Below, in pieces: positions 36,101-47,468 of a stretch of 64,000 bases of DNA. The translations under genes and the position numbers were made by a program. Numbering within the stretch: position 1 is the stretch's first letter; every line of letters starts with the position of its first letter. Source of the DNA: Agriotes lineatus (lineage: Eukaryota; Arthropoda; Insecta; Coleoptera; Elateridae). A model generated the notes under the pieces. The model was not told the origin of the DNA. It was given only the letters and a program-made list of their open reading frames with translations, and did no database searches. The stretch is from contig CALNHX010005844.1 of the NCBI GenBank assembly GCA_940337035.1, forward strand, positions 1 through 64,000. Direction: 5' to 3'.

Positions 36101-38830
36101 GCCAAGCCAAGCCAAGCCAATCCAAGCGAAGCCAAGCCAAGCCAAGCCAGGCCAAGCCAAGCCAAGCCAAGCCAAGCCAAGCCAAGCCAAGCCAAGCCAA
36201 CCCAAGCCAAGCCAAGCCAACCCAAAACAAGCCAAGCCAAGCCAAGCCAAGCCAAGCCAAGCCAAGCCAAGCCAAGCCAAGCCAAGCCAAGTCAAGCCAA
36301 GCCAAGTTAAGCCAAGCAAAGCCAAGCCAAGCCAAGCCAAGCCAAGCCAAGCCAAACCAAGCCAAGCCAAGCCAAGCCAAACCAAGCCAAGCCAAGCCAA
36401 CCCAAAACAAGCCAAGCCAACCCAAAACAAGCCAAGCCAAGCCAAGCCAAGCCAAACCAACCCAATCCAGGCCAAGCCAAGCCAAGCCAAGCCAATCCAA
36501 GCGAAGCCAAGCCAAGCCAAGCCAAGCCAGGCCAAGCCAAGCCAAGCCAAGCCAAGCCAAGATAAGCCAAACCAAGCCAAGCCAACCCAAAACAACCCAA
36601 GCCAAGCCAAGCCAAGCCAAGCCAAGCCAAGCCAAGCCAAGCCAAGCCAACCCAAGCCAAGCCAAGCCAACCCAAAACAAGCCAAGCCAAGTTAAGCCAA
36701 CCCAAGCCAAGCCAAGCCAACCCAGGCCAGGCCAGGCCAGGCCAAGCCAAGCCAAACCAAGCCAAGCCAAGCCAAGACAAGCCAAGCCAAGCCAAGCCAA
36801 GCCAAGCCAACCCAAAACAAGCCAAGCCAAGCCAAGCCAAGCCAAGCCAAGCCAAGCCAAGCCAAGACAAGCCAAGTTAAGCCAAGCCAAGCCAAGCCAA
36901 GCCAAGCCAAGCCAAGCCAAGCCTAGCCAAGCCAGGCCAACATAAAACAAGCCAAGCCAAGCCAAGCCAAGCCAAGCCAAGCTAAGCCAAGCCAAGCCAA
37001 GCCAAGCCAAGCCAAGCCAAGCCAAGCCAAGCCAAGCCAAGCCAAGCCAAGCCAAGCCAAGCCAACCCAAAACAAGCCAAGCCAAGCCAAGCCAATCCAA
37101 GCCAAGCCAAGCCAAGCCAAGCCAAGCCAAGCCAAGCCAAGCCAACCCAAAACAAGCCAAGCCAACCCAAAACAAGCCAAGCCAAGCCAAGCCAAGCCAA
37201 GCCAAACCAACCCAATCCAGGACAAGCCAAGCCAAGCCAAGCCAATCCAAGCGAAGCCAAGCCAAGCCAAGCCTAGCCAGGCCAAGCCAAGCCAAGCCAA
37301 GCCAAGCCAAGCCAAGCCAAGCCAAGCCAACCCAAGCCAAGCCAAGCCAACCCAAAACAAGCCAAGCCAAGCCAAGCCAAGCCAAGCCAAGCCAAGCCAA
37401 GCCAAGCCAAGCCAAGCCAAGCCAAGCCAAGCCAAGCCAAGCCAAGCCAAGCCAACCCAAAACAAGCCAAGCCAAGCCAAGCCAATCCAAGCCAAGCCAA
37501 GCCAAGCCAAGCCAAGCCAAGCCAAGCCAAGCCAACCCAAAACAAGCCAAGCCAACCCAAAACAAGCCAAGCCAAGCCAAGCCAAGCCAAGCCAAACCAA
37601 CCCAATCCAGGCCAAGCCAAGCCAAGCCAAGCCAATCCAAGCAAAGCCAAGCCAAGCCAAGCCAACCCAAGCCAAGCCAAGCCAACCCAAAACAAGCCAA
37701 GCCAAGCCAAGCCAAGCCAAGCCAAGCCAAGCCAAGCCAAGCCAAGCCAAGCCAAGCCAAGCCAAGCCAAGCCAAGCCAACCCAAAACAAGCCAAGCCAA
37801 GCCAAGCCAATCCAAGCCAAGCCAAGCCAAGCCAAGCCAAGCCAAGCCAAGCCAAGCCAACCCAAAACAAGCCAAGCCAACCCAAAACAAGCCAAGCCAA
37901 GCCAAGCCAAGCCAAGCCAAACCAACCCAATCCAGGCCAAGCCAAGCCAAGCCAAGCCAATCCAAGCGAAGCCAAGCCAAGCCAAGCCAAGCCAGGCCAA
38001 GCCAAGCCAAGCCAAGCCAAGCCAAGCCAAGCCAAGCCAAGCCAACCCAAGCCAAGCCAAGCCAACCCAAAACAAGCCAAGCCAAGCCAAGCCAAGCCAA
38101 GCCAAGCCAAGCCAAGCCAAGCCAAGCCAAGCCAAGTCAAGCCAAGCCAAGTTAAGCCAAGCAAAGCCAAGCCAAGCCAAGCCAAGCCAAGCCAAACCAA
38201 GCCAAGCCAAGCCAAGCCAACCCAAAACAAGCCAAGCCAAGCCAAGCCAATCCAAGCCAAGCCAGGCCAGGCCAGGCCAAGCCAAGCCAAGCCAAGCCAA
38301 GCCAAGCCAAGCCAAGCCAAGCCAAGCCAAGCCAAGCCAAGCCAAGCCAAGCCAAGCCAAGCCAAGCCAAGCCAAGCCAACCCAAAACAAGCCAAGCCAA
38401 GCCAAGCCAATCCAAGCCAAGCCAAGCCAAGCCAAGCCAAGCCAAGCCAAGCCAAGCCAACCCAAAACAAGCCAAGCCAACCCAAAACAAGCCAAGCCAA
38501 GCCAAGCCAAGCCAAGCCAAACCAACCCAATCCAGGCCAAGCCAAGCCAAGCCAAGCCAATCCAAGCGAAGCCAAGCCAAGCCAAGCCAAGCCAGGCCAA
38601 GCCAAGCCAAGCCAAGCCAAGCCAAGCCAAGCCAAGCCAAGCCAACCCAAGCCAAGCCAAGCCAACCCAAAACAAGCCAAGCCAAGCCAAGCCAAGCCAA
38701 GCCAAGCCAAGCCAAGCCAAGCCAAGCCAAGCCAAGCCAACCCAAAACAAGCCAAGCCAACCCAAAACAAGCCAAGCCAAGCCAAGCCAAGCCAAGCCAA
38801 ACCAACCCAATCCAGGCCAAGTTAAGCCAA

Positions 38831-41800
38831 GCCAAGCCAATCCAAGCGAAGCCAAGCCAAGCCAAGCCAAGCCAGGCCAAGCCAAGCCAAGCCAAGCCAA
38901 GCCAAGCCAAGCCAAGCCAAGCCAAGCCAAGCCAAGCCAAGCCAACCCAAAACAAGCCAAGCCAACCCAAAACAAGCCAAGCCAAGCCAAGCCAAGCCAA
39001 GCCAAGCCAAGCCAAGCCAAGCCAAGCCAAGCCAAGCCAAGCCAAGCCAACCCAAGCCAAGCCAAGCCAAGACAAGCCAAGCCAAGCCAAGCCAAGCCAA
39101 GCCAAGCCAAGCCAAGCTAAGCCAAGCCAAGCCAAGCCAAGCCAACCCAAGCCAAGCCAAGCCAACCCAAAACAAGCCAAGCCAAGCCAAGCCAAGCCAA
39201 GCCAAGCCAAGCCAAGCCAAGCCAAGCCAAGCCAAGCCAAGCCAAGCCAAGCCAAGCCAGGCCAAGCCAAGCCAAACCAAGCCAAGCCAAACCAAGCCAA
39301 GCCAAGCCAAGCCAAACCAAGCCAAGCCAAGCCAAGCCAACCCAAAACAAGCCAAGCCAACCCAAAACAAGCCAAGCCAAGTTAAGCCAACCCAAGCCAA
39401 GCCAAGCCAACCCAGGCCAGGCCAGGCCAGGCCAAGCCAAGCCAAGCCAAGCCAAGCCAAGCCAAGACAAGCCAAGCCAAGCCAAGCCAAGCCAAGCCAA
39501 CCCAAAACAAGCCAAGCCAAGCCAAGCCAAGCCAAGCCAAGCCAAGCCAAGCCAAGCCAAGACAAGCCAAGCCAAGCCAAGCCAAGCCAAGCCAAGCCAA
39601 CCCAAGCCACGCCAAGCCAAGCCAGGCCAACATAAAACAAGCCAAGCCAAGCCAAGCCAAGCCAAGCCAAGCTAAGCCAAGCCAAGCCAAGCCAACCCAA
39701 GCCAAGCTAAGCCAACCCAAAACAAGCCAAGCCAAGCCAATCCAAGCCAAGCCAAGCCAAGCCAAGCCAAGCCAGGCCAAGCCAAGCCAAGCCAAGCCAA
39801 GCCAAGCCAAGCCAAGCCAAGCCAAACCAAGCCAAGCGAAGCCAAGTCAACCCAAGCCAAGCCAACCCAAAACCAGCCAAGCCAAGCCAAGCCAAACCAA
39901 ACAAGCCAAGCCAAACCAAGCCAAGCCAAGCCAAGCCAAGCCAAACCAAGCCAGGCCAGGCCAGGCCAGTCCAAGCCAAGCCAAGCCAAGCCAAGCCAAG
40001 CCAAGCCAAACCAAACCAAGCCAAGCCAAGCCAAGCCAAGCCAAGCCAAGCCAATCCAAGTCAAGCCAAGTCAAGCCAAGCCAAGCCAAGCCAAGCCAAG
40101 CCAAGTCACGCCAGGCCAGGCCAGGCCAAGCCAAGCCAAGCCAAGCCAAGCCAAGCCAAGCCAAGCCACGCCAGGCCAGGCCAGGCCAGGCCAGGCCAGG
40201 CCAGGCCAGGCCAAGCCAAGCCAAGCCAAGCCAAGCCAAGCCAAGCCAAGCCAAGCCAAGCCAAGCCAAGCCAAGCCAAGCCAAGCCAACCCAAAGCAAG
40301 CCAAGCCAAGCCAGGCCAGGCCAGGCCAGGCCAGGCCAAGCCAAGCCAAGCCAAGCCAAGCCAAGCCAAGCCACGCCAGGCCAGGCCAGGCCATGCCAGG
40401 CCAGGCCAGGCCAGGCCAGGCCAAGCCAAGCCAAGCCAAGCCAAGCCAAGCCAAGCCAAGCCAAGCCAAGCCAAGCCAAGCCAAGCCAAGCCAAGCCAAG
40501 CCAAGCCAAGCCAAGCCAAGCCAAGCCAAGCCAACCCAAAACAAACCAAGCCAAGCCAGGCCAGGCCAGGCCAGGCCAAGCCAAGCAAAGCCAAGCCAAC
40601 CCAAGCCAAGCCAAGCCAACCCAGGCCAGGCCAGGCCAGGCCAGGTTAAGCCAAGCCAAGCCAAGCCAAGCCAAGCGAAGCCAAGCCAAGCCAAGCCAAG
40701 CCAAGCCAAGCCAAGCCAAGCCAAGCCAAGCCAAGCCAAGCCAACCCAAAACAAGCCAAGCCAAGCCAAGCCAAATCAAGCCAAGCCAAGCCAAGCCAAG
40801 CCAAGCCAAGCCAAGCCAAGCCAAGCCAAGACAAGCCAAGCCAAGCCAAACCAAGCCAAGCCAAACCAAGCCAAGCCAAGCCAAGCCAAGCCAAGCCAAC
40901 CCAAAACAAGCCAAGCCAAGCCAAGCTAAGCCAAGCCAAGCCAAGCCAAGCCAAGCCAACCCAAGCCAAGCCAAGCCAACCCAAAACAAGCCAAGCCAAG
41001 CCAAGCCAAGCCAAGCCAAGCCAAGCCAAGCCAAGCCAAGCCAAGCCAAGCCAAGTCAAGCCAAGCCAAGTTAAGCCAAGCAAAGCCAAGCCAAGCCAAG
41101 CCAAGCCAAGCCAAACCAAGCCAAGCCAAGCCAAGCCAAGCCAAGCCAAGCCAAGCCAAGCCAAGCCAAGCCAAGCCAACCCAAAACAAGCCAAGCCAAC
41201 CCAAAACAAGCCAAGCCAAGCCAAGCCAAGCCAAACCAAGCCAAGCCAAGCCAAGCCAAGCCAAACCAACCCAATCCAGGCCAAGCCAAGCCAAGCCAAG
41301 CCAATCCAAGCGAAGCCAAGCCAAGCCAAGCCAAGCCAGGCCAAGCCAAGCCAAGCCAAGCCAAGCCAAGCCAAGCCAAGCCAAGCCAAGCCAAGCCAAG
41401 CCAAACCAAGCCAAGCCAAGCCAAGCCAAGCCAAGCCAAGCCAACCCAAGCCAAGCCAAGCCAACCCAAAACAAGCCAAGCCAAGTTAAGCCAACCCAAG
41501 CCATGCCAAGCCAACCCAGGCCAGGCCAGGCCAGGCCAAGCCAAGCCAAGACAAGCCAAGCCAAGCCAAGCCAAGCCAAGCCAACCCAAAACAAGCCAAG
41601 CCAAGCCAAGCCAAACCAAGCCAAGCCAAGCCAAGCCAAGACAAGCCAAGCCAAGCCAAGCCAAGCCAAGCCAAGCCAACCCAAGCCACGCCAAGCCAAG
41701 CCAGGCCAACATAAAACAAGCCAAGCCAAGCCAAGCCAAGCCAAGCCAAGCTAAGCCAAGCCAAGCCAAGCCAACCCAAGCCAAGCTAAGCCAACCCAAA

Positions 41801-44800
41801 ACAAGCCAAGCCAAGCCAATCCAAGCCAAGCCAAGCCAAGCCAAGCCAAGCCAGGCCAAGCCAAGCCAAGCCAAGCCAAGCCAAGCCAAGCCAAGCGAAG
41901 CCAAGCCAAGCCAAGCCAAGCCAAGCCAGGCCAAGCCAAGCCAAGCCAAGCCAAGCCAAGCCAAGCCAAGCCAAGCCAAGCCAAACCAAGCCAAGCCAAG
42001 CCTAGCCAAGCCAAGCAAAGCCAAGCCAAGCCAAGCCAAGCCAGGCCAAGCCAAGCCAAGCCAACCCAAAACAAGCCAAACCAAGCCAAGCCAAGCCCAG
42101 CCAAGCCAAGCCAAACCAAGCCAAGCCAAGCCAAGCCAAGCCAAGCCAAGCCAACCCAAAACAAGCCAAATCAAGCCAAGCCAAGCCAAGCCAAGCCAAG
42201 CCAAGCCAAGCCAAGCCAAGCCAAGCCAAGCCAAGCCAAGCCAAACCAAGGAAAGCCAAGCCAAGGCAAGCCAAGCCAAGCCAAGCCAAGCCAAGCCAAG
42301 CCAAGCCAAGCCAAGCCAAGCCAAGCCAAGCCAAGCCAAACCAAGCCAAGCGAAGCCAAGTCAACCCAAGCCAAGCCAACCCAAAACCAGCCAAGCCAAG
42401 CCAAGCCAAACCAAACAAGCCAAGCCAAACCAAGCCAAGCCAAGCCAAGCCAAACCAAGCCAGGCCAGGCCAGGCCAGTCCAAGCCAAGCCAAGCCAAGC
42501 CAAGCCAAGCCAAGCCAAACCAAACCAAGCCAAGCCAAGCCAAGCCAAGCCAAGCCAAGCCAATCCAAGTCAAGCCAAGTCAAGCCAAGCCAAGCCAAGC
42601 CAAGCCAAGCCAAGCCAAGCCAAGCCAAGCCAGGCCAAGGCAAGCCAAGCCAAGCCAAGCCAAGCCAATCCAAGTCAAGCCAAGCCAAGCCAAGCCAACC
42701 CAAAACAAGCCAAGCCAAGCCAAGCCAAGCCAAGCCAAGCCAAGCCAAGCCAAGACAAGCCAAGCCAAGCCAAGCCAAGCCAACCCAAGCCAAGCCACCC
42801 CAAAACAAGCCAAGCCAAGAGAAGCCAAAACAAACAAGCCAAGCCAAACCAAGCCAGGCCAAGCCAAGCCGAGCCAAGCCAAGCCAAGCCAAGCCAAGCC
42901 AAGCCAAGTCAAGCCAAGCCAAGCCAAGCCAACCCAAAACAAGCCAAGCCAAGCCAAGCCAAGCCAAGACAAACCAAGCCAAGCCAAGCCAAGCCAAGCC
43001 AAGCCAAGCCAAGCCAAGCCAGGCCAAGCCAAGCCAAACCAAGCCAAGCCAAGCCAAGCCAAGCCAAGCCAAGCCAACCCAAAACAAGCCAAGCCAAGCC
43101 AAGCCAAGCCAAGCCAAGCCAAGCCAAGCCAAGCCAAGCCAAGCCAAGCCAAGCCAAATCAAGCCAAGCCAAGCCAAGCCAAGCCAAGCCAAGCCAAGCG
43201 AAGCCAAGCCAAGCCAAGTCAAGCTAAGCCAAGCCAAGCCAAGCCAAGCCAAGCCAAGCCAAGCCAAGCCAAGCCAAGCCAAGCCAAGCCAAGCCAACCC
43301 AAGCCAAGACACCCCAAAACAAGCCAAGCCAAGAGAAGCCAAACCAAACAAGCCAAGCCAAACAAAGCCAGGCCAAGCCAAGCCAAGCCAAACCAAGCCA
43401 AGCCAAGCCAAGCCAAGCCAAGCCAAGCCAAGCCAAGCCAAGCCAATCCAGGCCAGGCCAAGCCAAGCCAAGCCAAGACAAGCCAAGCCAAGCCAAGCCA
43501 AGCCAAGCCAAGCCAAGCCAAGCCAAGTTAAGACAAGCCAAGCCAAGCCAAGCCAAGCCAAGCCATACCAAGCCAAGCCAAGCCAAGCCAAGCCAAGCCA
43601 AGCCAAGCCAAGCCAAGCCAACCCAAAACAAGCCAAGCCAACCCAAAACAAGCCAAGCCAAGCCAAGCAAAACCAAACCAACCCAGGCCAGGCCAAGCCA
43701 CGCCAAGCCAAGCCAATCCAAGCGAAGCCAAGCCGAGCCAAGCCAAGCCACACCAAGCCAAGCCAAGCCAAGCCAAGCCAAGCCAAGAAAAGCCAAGCCA
43801 AGCCAAGCCAAGCCAAGCCAAACCAAGCCATGCCAAGCCAAACCAAGCCAAGCCAAGCCAAGCCCATCCGAGCCGAGCCGAGCCGAGCCGAGCCGAGCCG
43901 AGCCGAGCCGAGCCGAGCCGAGCCGAGCCGAGCCGAGCCGAGCCGAGTAGAGCCGAGCCGAGCCGAGCCGAGCCGAGCCAAGCCAAGCCAAGCCAAGCCA
44001 ACCCAAAACAAGCCAAGCCAAGCCAGGCCAGGCCAGGCCAGGCCAGGCCAAGCCAAGCCAAGCCAAGCCAAGCCAAGCCAAGCCACGCCAGGCCAGGCCA
44101 GGATATGCCAGGCCAGGCCAGACCAGGCCAGGCCAGGCCAGGCCAGGCCAGGCCAAGCCAAGCCAAGCCAAGCCAAGCCAAGCCAAGCCAAGCCAAGCCA
44201 AGACAAGCCAAGCCAAGCCAAGCCAACCCAAAACAAGCCAAGCCAAGCCAGGCCAGGCCAGGCCAGGCCAAGCCAAGCCAAGCCAAGCCAACCCAAAACA
44301 ACCCAAGCCAAGCCAAGCCAAGCCAAGCCAAGCCAAGCCAAGCCAACCCAAGCCAAGCCAAGCCAACCCAAAACAAGCCAAGCCAAGTTAAGCCAACCCA
44401 AGCCAAGCCAAGCCAACCCAGGCCAGGCCAGGCCAAGCCAAGCCAAGCCAAGCCAAGCCAAGCCAAGCCAAGCCAAGCCAAGCCAAGCCAAGCCAAGCCA
44501 AGCCAAGCCAAGCCAAGCCAAGCCAAGCCAAGCCAAGCCAAGCCAAGCCAAGCCAAGCCAAGCCAAGCCAACCCAAAACAAGCCAAGCCAACCCAGGCCA
44601 GGCCAGGCCAGGCCAAGCCAAGCCAAGCCAAGCCAACCCAAGCCAAGCCAAGCCAACCCAGGCCAGGCCAGGCCAGGCCAGGTTAAGCCAAGCCAAGCCA
44701 AGCCAAGCCAAGCGAAGCCAAGCTAAGCCAAGCCAAGCCAAGCCAAGCCAAGCCAAGCCAAGCCAACCCAAAACAAGCCAAGCCAAGCCAAGCCAAATCA

Positions 44801-45472
44801 AGCCAAGCCAAGCCAAGCCAAGCCAAGCCAAGCCAAGCCAAGCCAAGCCAAGACAAGCCAAGCCAAGCCAAACCAAGCCAAGCCAAGCCAAGCCAAGCCA
44901 AGCCAAGCCAAGCCAAGCCAACCCAAAACAAGCCAAGCCAAGCCAAGCCAAGCCAAGCCAAGCCAAGCCAAGCCAAGCCAACCCAAGCCAAGCCAAGCCA
45001 ACCCAAAACAAGCCAAGCCAAGCCAAGCCAAGCCAAGCCAAGCCAAGCCAAGCCAAGCCAAGCCAAGCCAAGCCAAGTCAAGCCAAGCCAAGTTAAGCCA
45101 AGCAAAGCCAAGCCAAGCCAAGCCAAGCCAAGCCAAACCAAGCCAAGCCAAGCCAAGCCAAGCCAAGCCAAGCCAAGCCAAGCCAAGCCAAGCCAAGCCA
45201 ACCCAAAACAAGCCAAGCCAACCCAAAACAAGCCAAGCCAAGCCAAGCCAAGCCAAACCAAGCCAAGCCAAGCCAAGCCAAGCCAAGCCAAACCAACCCA
45301 ATCCAGGCCAAGCCAAGCCAAGCCAAGCCAATCCAAGCGAAGCCAAGCCAAGCCAAGCCAAGCCAGGCCAAGCCAAGCCAAGCCAAGCCAAGCCAAGCCA
45401 AGCCAAGCCAAGCCAAGCCAAGCCAAGCCAAGCCAAGCCAAACCAAGCCAAGCCAAGCCAAGCCAAGCCAAG
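38831..45472. repeat. Type II satellite domain, right copy
   Basis: This is collinear with about 7,100-13,741 at offsets between 31,714 and 31,729, the small changes being 5- or 10-bp unit gains and losses. It repeats the GGCCA runs (from 40,170), the AGCCG block (43,870) and the ACCCAAAACCAGCC junction segments (starting 39,847 and 42,361). Cassette cores are again limited to two places, near 41,266 and 45,291. It ends at the LTR at 45,473, which matches a mid-array position (13,744) of the left copy, so the array is cut there rather than tapering off. Confidence 0.8.
43870..43979. repeat. (AGCCG)22 CpG-containing sub-array, second copy
   Basis: Duplicate of 12,151-12,260 at an offset of 31,719, with the same length and the same single GAGTA variant at the matching position. 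This shows that the block arose before the large duplication. Confidence 0.9.
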
Positions 45473-45619
45473 TGTAGTGTTCTGTACTTACAGAACATAC
45501 CAATACCTGTTAATTAACAGACAAGTCGATTCGGAATACTTTATTTAACTAAAACTATTTACAAAAATGTCATGCGCGTCGCGCAAGAGCATTACCTTCA
45601 AAATCGCACATACGTTACA
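45473..45619 (-). repeat. 3' LTR (147 bp) of the Mag-like element
   Basis: Downstream LTR in the sense of transcription. It holds two palindromes: arms 45,479-45,486 and 45,489-45,496 around a CT loop, and a perfect 14-bp palindrome at 45,507-45,520. Its outer edge directly abuts the pentanucleotide array. Its inner end supplies the stop codon of pol. Confidence 0.95.
45540..45545 (-). promoter_or_regulatory. LTR polyadenylation signal AATAAA
   Basis: TTTATT on the + strand reads AATAAA in the direction of element transcription, about 70 bp inside the 3' LTR. This suits 3'-end formation within an LTR with very short R/U5. The assignment is by motif and position only. Confidence 0.5.
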
Positions 45620-47468
45620 CCTCTTCACTTAAATTAATACCTAAACGATCAGGCGGTTTTATATTACATTTAGGTCGCAATATCGGATCGTTTACATTTA
45701 AACTATGTCTACGGATTTCAGGTAGTTTAACATCAGTGTTGCTAATCGTAATTGTATTAGGAATTTTATTTTCAATATTAGCTTTTACTAAAATAATTTG
45801 GTCCACATGTCGTTTCCAAATGATGTTATTCAATTCGGATATTTTAATTAAATATGTTTTAGAACCAATTTTCCTGAATACAATTCCTTTTATCCAACCA
45901 GGTTTATTCACATTCCTGTAATCTCTAACTGCAACTGTTTCTCCTTCGCAAAACTTTACGATCCGTTTCCCTTTATAAAAATGTTTCTGTTTCATTTGCT
46001 TTTGTAAAATCTGTTTACTTAACACATTATTCTTATTAACATGATCGTTATCATTATCGGGTTTGACTAAATCTAGGCGCATTCTTAATCTACGACCAAG
46101 AAATAGTTCTGCAGGACTTACCCCTGTTGTGCAGTGCGGTGTATTTCTATAACTTAATAAAAACCTACTTAATACCCCTTGCATATCTGAAATGCCGTCA
46201 TTAATACCGGTACAAATAGCTCTTTTTACAATCTTAACAGCATTTTCGGCCGCACCGTTTGTAGACGGATGGAAGGGTGCGCCCGTTTTTAGGATGATAC
46301 CATTACGACTTGCAAAATTTTTAAATTCGTTCGAACTGAATTGGCTCGCATTATCTGATACAATAATCTTTGGTAATCCAAATCTTGCGAATAAAGAATA
46401 CAGAATTCTAATTGTGGCACTACTTGTAGTGCTATTCGTTGTGAAAACCTCCAACCATTTGCTATGAGCATCAATTACCACTAAAAGCATTTTTCCTTTA
46501 ATAGGACCACAATAATCAATATGAATACGAGTCCATGGTTCCTTAGGCCAAGTCCATGGATCCAAAACTGATTTATTTGGTTCATCCCTTGCCTCTAAAC
46601 AAGCTTGACACGATTTAATGGTATTTTCTATGTCATAATTCATAGATGGCCACCAGACGTACGATCTAGCGAGTGACTTAGTTTTAACTATTCCCATATG
46701 AGGTGCATGAAGTTCATTTACTATGCTTTGTTGCAAACTTTTGGGAACAACCACACGATAGCCATGAAATAAGCAATCGTTTTCTAGGTATAATTTCATA
46801 GATTCCCGAAAATAAGGCTTTAATTCATTGTTGACTACTTTTGGCCAACCTTTTTGTAAATACTGAACAACCTTGCATAAAACTGGATCACAAGTAGTAG
46901 CTTTTTGTATTGATTTCCAATCAATTAAGTCCGAACTATCAATATAATTTATACAGTTGTTAGCACTATTTTCTAACACCCTCGTTTTTAACGGGAAACG
47001 AGATAATGCATCGGCATTATTTTGCTTAGACGATACATATTTTACTGTATATGAAAAATTAGACAAAAACAATGCCCATCTTTGAAGTCTGTCGGTAGAC
47101 ATTTGGGGAAAACCCTTACTAGGATTTAAAATAGTTACTAAGGGCTTATGATCCGTTACAAGGATAAAATGTTTACCAAATAAATATTGATAAAACTTTT
47201 TTATACCGAATATTATCGCCAATGCCTCTTTCTCAATTTGAGAATATTTACATTCGCTCTTATTTAATGTTCTAGAAGCATATGCGATAGGTCTTTCTTC
47301 CCCGTTAGGCCAAACATGGGAAATAACAGCACCTAACCCTACACTAGATGCATCTGTGGTTAATTTAACATCCCAATTTGGGTTAAAATGAACTAGAACA
47401 TCCAAAGACGTTAACACTTTTTGAATTTTGTTAAATGCAACAGAACAAGATTGACTCCAAACAAACTT
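45615..47468 (-). pseudogene. pol, 3' part: RNase H and integrase, downstream of the nonsense codon
   Basis: Same reading frame as the 5' part, continuing directly after its TAA. The first possible initiator is a GTG at 47,417 in the middle of a conserved domain, so this is not a separate gene. Numbering from that codon, RNase H has D22 (TTDAS), E64 (in KEAL) and D89 (VTDHK). The integrase has an HHCC zinc site (H237, H240, C270, C273) and a DDE core (D301, D355, E391, with 35 residues between the last two). It would degrade template RNA and insert the cDNA. A basic C-terminal region follows. The reading frame crosses the polypurine tract and stops at TAA inside the 3' LTR (45,615-45,617). 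No envelope gene follows. Confidence 0.92.
45620..45630 (-). promoter_or_regulatory. Polypurine tract
   Basis: AAGTGAAGAGG in the element's sense lies immediately before the 3' LTR, as expected for plus-strand DNA priming. It also encodes the last residues of pol (…SEEV), so the tract is translated. Confidence 0.8.

Larger units (their letters stand above)
16971..38830. repeat. Type I satellite domain, central block
   Basis: Cassette-rich array resumes at 16,976 and continues to about 38,830. It contains the 2.55-kb and 1.545-kb tandem duplications and, from about 30,310 onward, sequence collinear with the left end of the window. Landmarks such as GCCT-AGCC followed by the ACATA-AAACA pair recur near 18,321, 20,871, 27,771, 31,377, 33,361 and 36,921, and each marks an equivalent place in a longer repeated module. 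Confidence 0.75.
1..45472. repeat. 45-kb (GCCAA)n / (TTGGC)n pentanucleotide satellite array
   Basis: The whole stretch is built from 5-bp units, mostly AGCCA, running off the left edge of the window and ending exactly where an LTR begins. Variant units are substitutions of the same pentamer (ACCCA, AAACA, AACCA, ATCCA, GGCCA, AGCGA, AGTTA, AGTCA, AGACA, AGCAA, ACATA, AGCCG), and the 5-bp register is kept almost throughout. Rare 1-bp slips occur near 8,186, 10,686 and 11,110. Strand composition is strongly skewed: the + strand has C twice as often as G, and almost no T outside variant units. Neither strand of the consensus contains a stop codon, so long ORFs occur in every frame without coding meaning. 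The G-richer strand runs 5' to 3' toward the left edge, the polarity expected of a left-end telomere, but a pericentromeric satellite is equally possible. Confidence 0.98.
30310..45472. repeat. Right copy of the ~14-kb intra-array duplication
   Basis: Direct-repeat partner of 1-13,741. Long stretches keep the same variant units in the same order, for example 31,457-33,310 with 1,128-2,981 and 40,393-40,929 with 8,674-9,210. Block-size differences show that unit-length and multi-unit gains or losses followed the duplication. The left copy continues past 13,741 with more satellite, whereas this copy is interrupted by the retrotransposon. Confidence 0.8.

Noticed and set aside
443..45400. Dozens of long ORFs encoding Trp/Leu/Gly-rich (minus) or Ser-Gln-Ala-Lys-Pro-rich (plus) proteins
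   Set aside because: They are translations of a 5-bp repeat that has no stop codon in any frame. Several frames overlap on both strands, many start only at GTG or TTG, and each ends only where a variant pentamer makes a stop.
1..45472. Canonical insect telomere (TTAGG)n
   Set aside because: No tandem CCTAA/TTAGG is present. The GCCT-AGCC variant units give isolated CCTAG only.
1..45472. CRISPR array or bacterial repeat locus
   Set aside because: There is no repeat-spacer alternation, the unit is 5 bp, and the neighbours are eukaryotic transposons.
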